Assembly (NCBI GenBank): GCA_022703175.1
Contig: JAKLEG010000002.1
Coordinates: 1 to 47,268 of the forward strand
From: Myxococcota bacterium
Lineage (GTDB): Bacteria > Myxococcota > XYA12-FULL-58-9
Direction: 5' to 3'
Length of the DNA stretch: 47,268 bases
A program made the translations under genes and the position numbers. Below are positions 46,675 to 47,268 of this stretch, one piece after another. Every line of letters starts with the position of its first letter. The stretch's first letter is position 1. The notes beneath the pieces were generated by a model. That model had not been told where the DNA came from. It saw only the letters and a list, made by a program, of their open reading frames with translations, and made no database searches.

Positions 46675-47268
46675 GCTCTACAGTTCGACGACGTGATGCC
46701 AACACAAGGCCTTTTCAAGGGCCGCGTTCAGCAAGCTGATCGGCTCGCTGGGAGCAGCTCGGCGTCAGCGAGCCCCGCGCCGGTCGCCGGTAATCGACCA
46801 GCAATCTGATCGGCTGGCGAGCATTCCATGCACTCATCGTTGCACTGTCGTCGTCGTTCACCACCTCCGTGTGCTCGTCGTACACACCCACTGCAGCGAT
46901 TTCGGTGCCTTGAACGTGGTTGCTCTTGTCAGGATTGAGGCAGTTTGATCTTTCAAGACACGACGGTATCGCCTCATGACAGAGCAAGGCGGCGGCTGAA
47001 TAGGCTGGGTGAGTAGCGCTACTGAAACGTCAACCGGTGCCCGTGGGAGCCAACTCTTCAATTGCGCACCGGCGTCGTAAGTGCTCGTCATACACGGTCG
47101 TGTAAAGTTTTTTGTGTCTGACCCTGTTTTTGTCAGTTCAGCAACCTGCCGGCTCTCACTACCTTTGACCCCCGCGTTCTCACGAGCATTGACCCCGGGG
47201 TCACCCATCTGCGTAACGCATGTACAATCTCTCAGTTCGCCTTTCGTCGTCCAGCGCCGCGTCGTTTC
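46675..47268. other. About 0.6 kb without a convincing gene; TGACCC repeats and palindrome
   Basis: No frame here shows a recognisable protein or ribosome site; two reverse-strand frames of 90 and 116 codons look random. TGACCC occurs at 47119, 47166 and 47190 within 85 bases. The last forms a perfect 14-base palindrome TGACCCCGGGGTCA (47190-47203). GTGCTCGTC-TACAC occurs twice (46871 and 47081). On the reverse strand the segments after the two rightmost TGACCC sites match in about 18 of 24 bases. This looks like a decayed REP-like or transposon-associated remnant. Confidence 0.4.

Noticed and set aside
46715-47208. Two reverse frames of 90 and 116 codons in the right-end gap
   Set aside because: They overlap each other in different frames, have no ribosome site and no recognisable motif; treated as non-coding remnant.

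Overview
The window reads as chromosomal DNA of a GC-rich Gram-negative bacterium. Several features point to the Myxococcota or a neighbouring delta-proteobacterial lineage: a DUF2378/TIGR02265-type protein (a family typical of myxobacteria), cysteine-rich and beta-propeller lipoproteins, an OmpA protein with calcium-binding thrombospondin-3 repeats, a PilZ protein, a receiver-only two-component system and a large Cache/PAS hybrid kinase. The assignment rests on family content only. I saw no tRNA, rRNA, CRISPR array, intact insertion sequence or prophage.

Left part (1-10.8 kb): a truncated transglutaminase-like protein runs off the left edge. Divergent to it are a two-gene unit of unknown function, then nth, a beta-propeller lipoprotein, a histidine kinase/response regulator pair, an MltG-type lytic transglycosylase fused to a GAF-like domain, a tiny membrane protein, and an unknown gene with a structured leader. 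11.0-14.8 kb is a nucleotide-sugar operon (rfbA, a DegT/DnrJ-type aminotransferase with a histone-H1-like lysine tail, rfbD, rfbC) without rfbB, followed by a hybrid sensor kinase. 18.0-22.0 kb is a four-gene catabolic-looking operon: HMG-CoA-lyase family lyase, family III CoA-transferase and a LeuCD-type hydro-lyase. It fits reversible cleavage of citramalate/citraconate to acetyl-CoA and pyruvate. Envelope and surface genes fill 22-30 kb, with rsgA among them.

30.5-38.6 kb is a tightly packed arginine operon (argR, argG, a P-loop NTPase of unknown role, argC, an acyl-ornithine carbamoyltransferase, argB, an ArgE/DapE-like deacylase, argH). Two mirrored ARG-box-like sites precede argR. The carbamoyltransferase has Val90 at the position that separates N-acetyl- from N-succinyl-ornithine enzymes, so the pathway probably runs on succinylated intermediates, as in Bacteroidetes.

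38.7-42.9 kb holds the most unusual genes: a small basic protein, a lipoprotein serpin with a canonical inhibitory hinge, and a 700-residue protein combining DUF4116-like repeats with a C-terminal caspase/CHAT-like His-Cys domain. 43.1-46.7 kb is a five-gene 2-oxoacid:ferredoxin oxidoreductase operon led by a P-loop ATPase. The last 0.6 kb has no convincing gene but carries TGACCC-centred repeats and a perfect palindrome, probably remains of a mobile or REP-like element.

Functional calls come from motif recognition and remembered family sequences. No database search or structure prediction was run.
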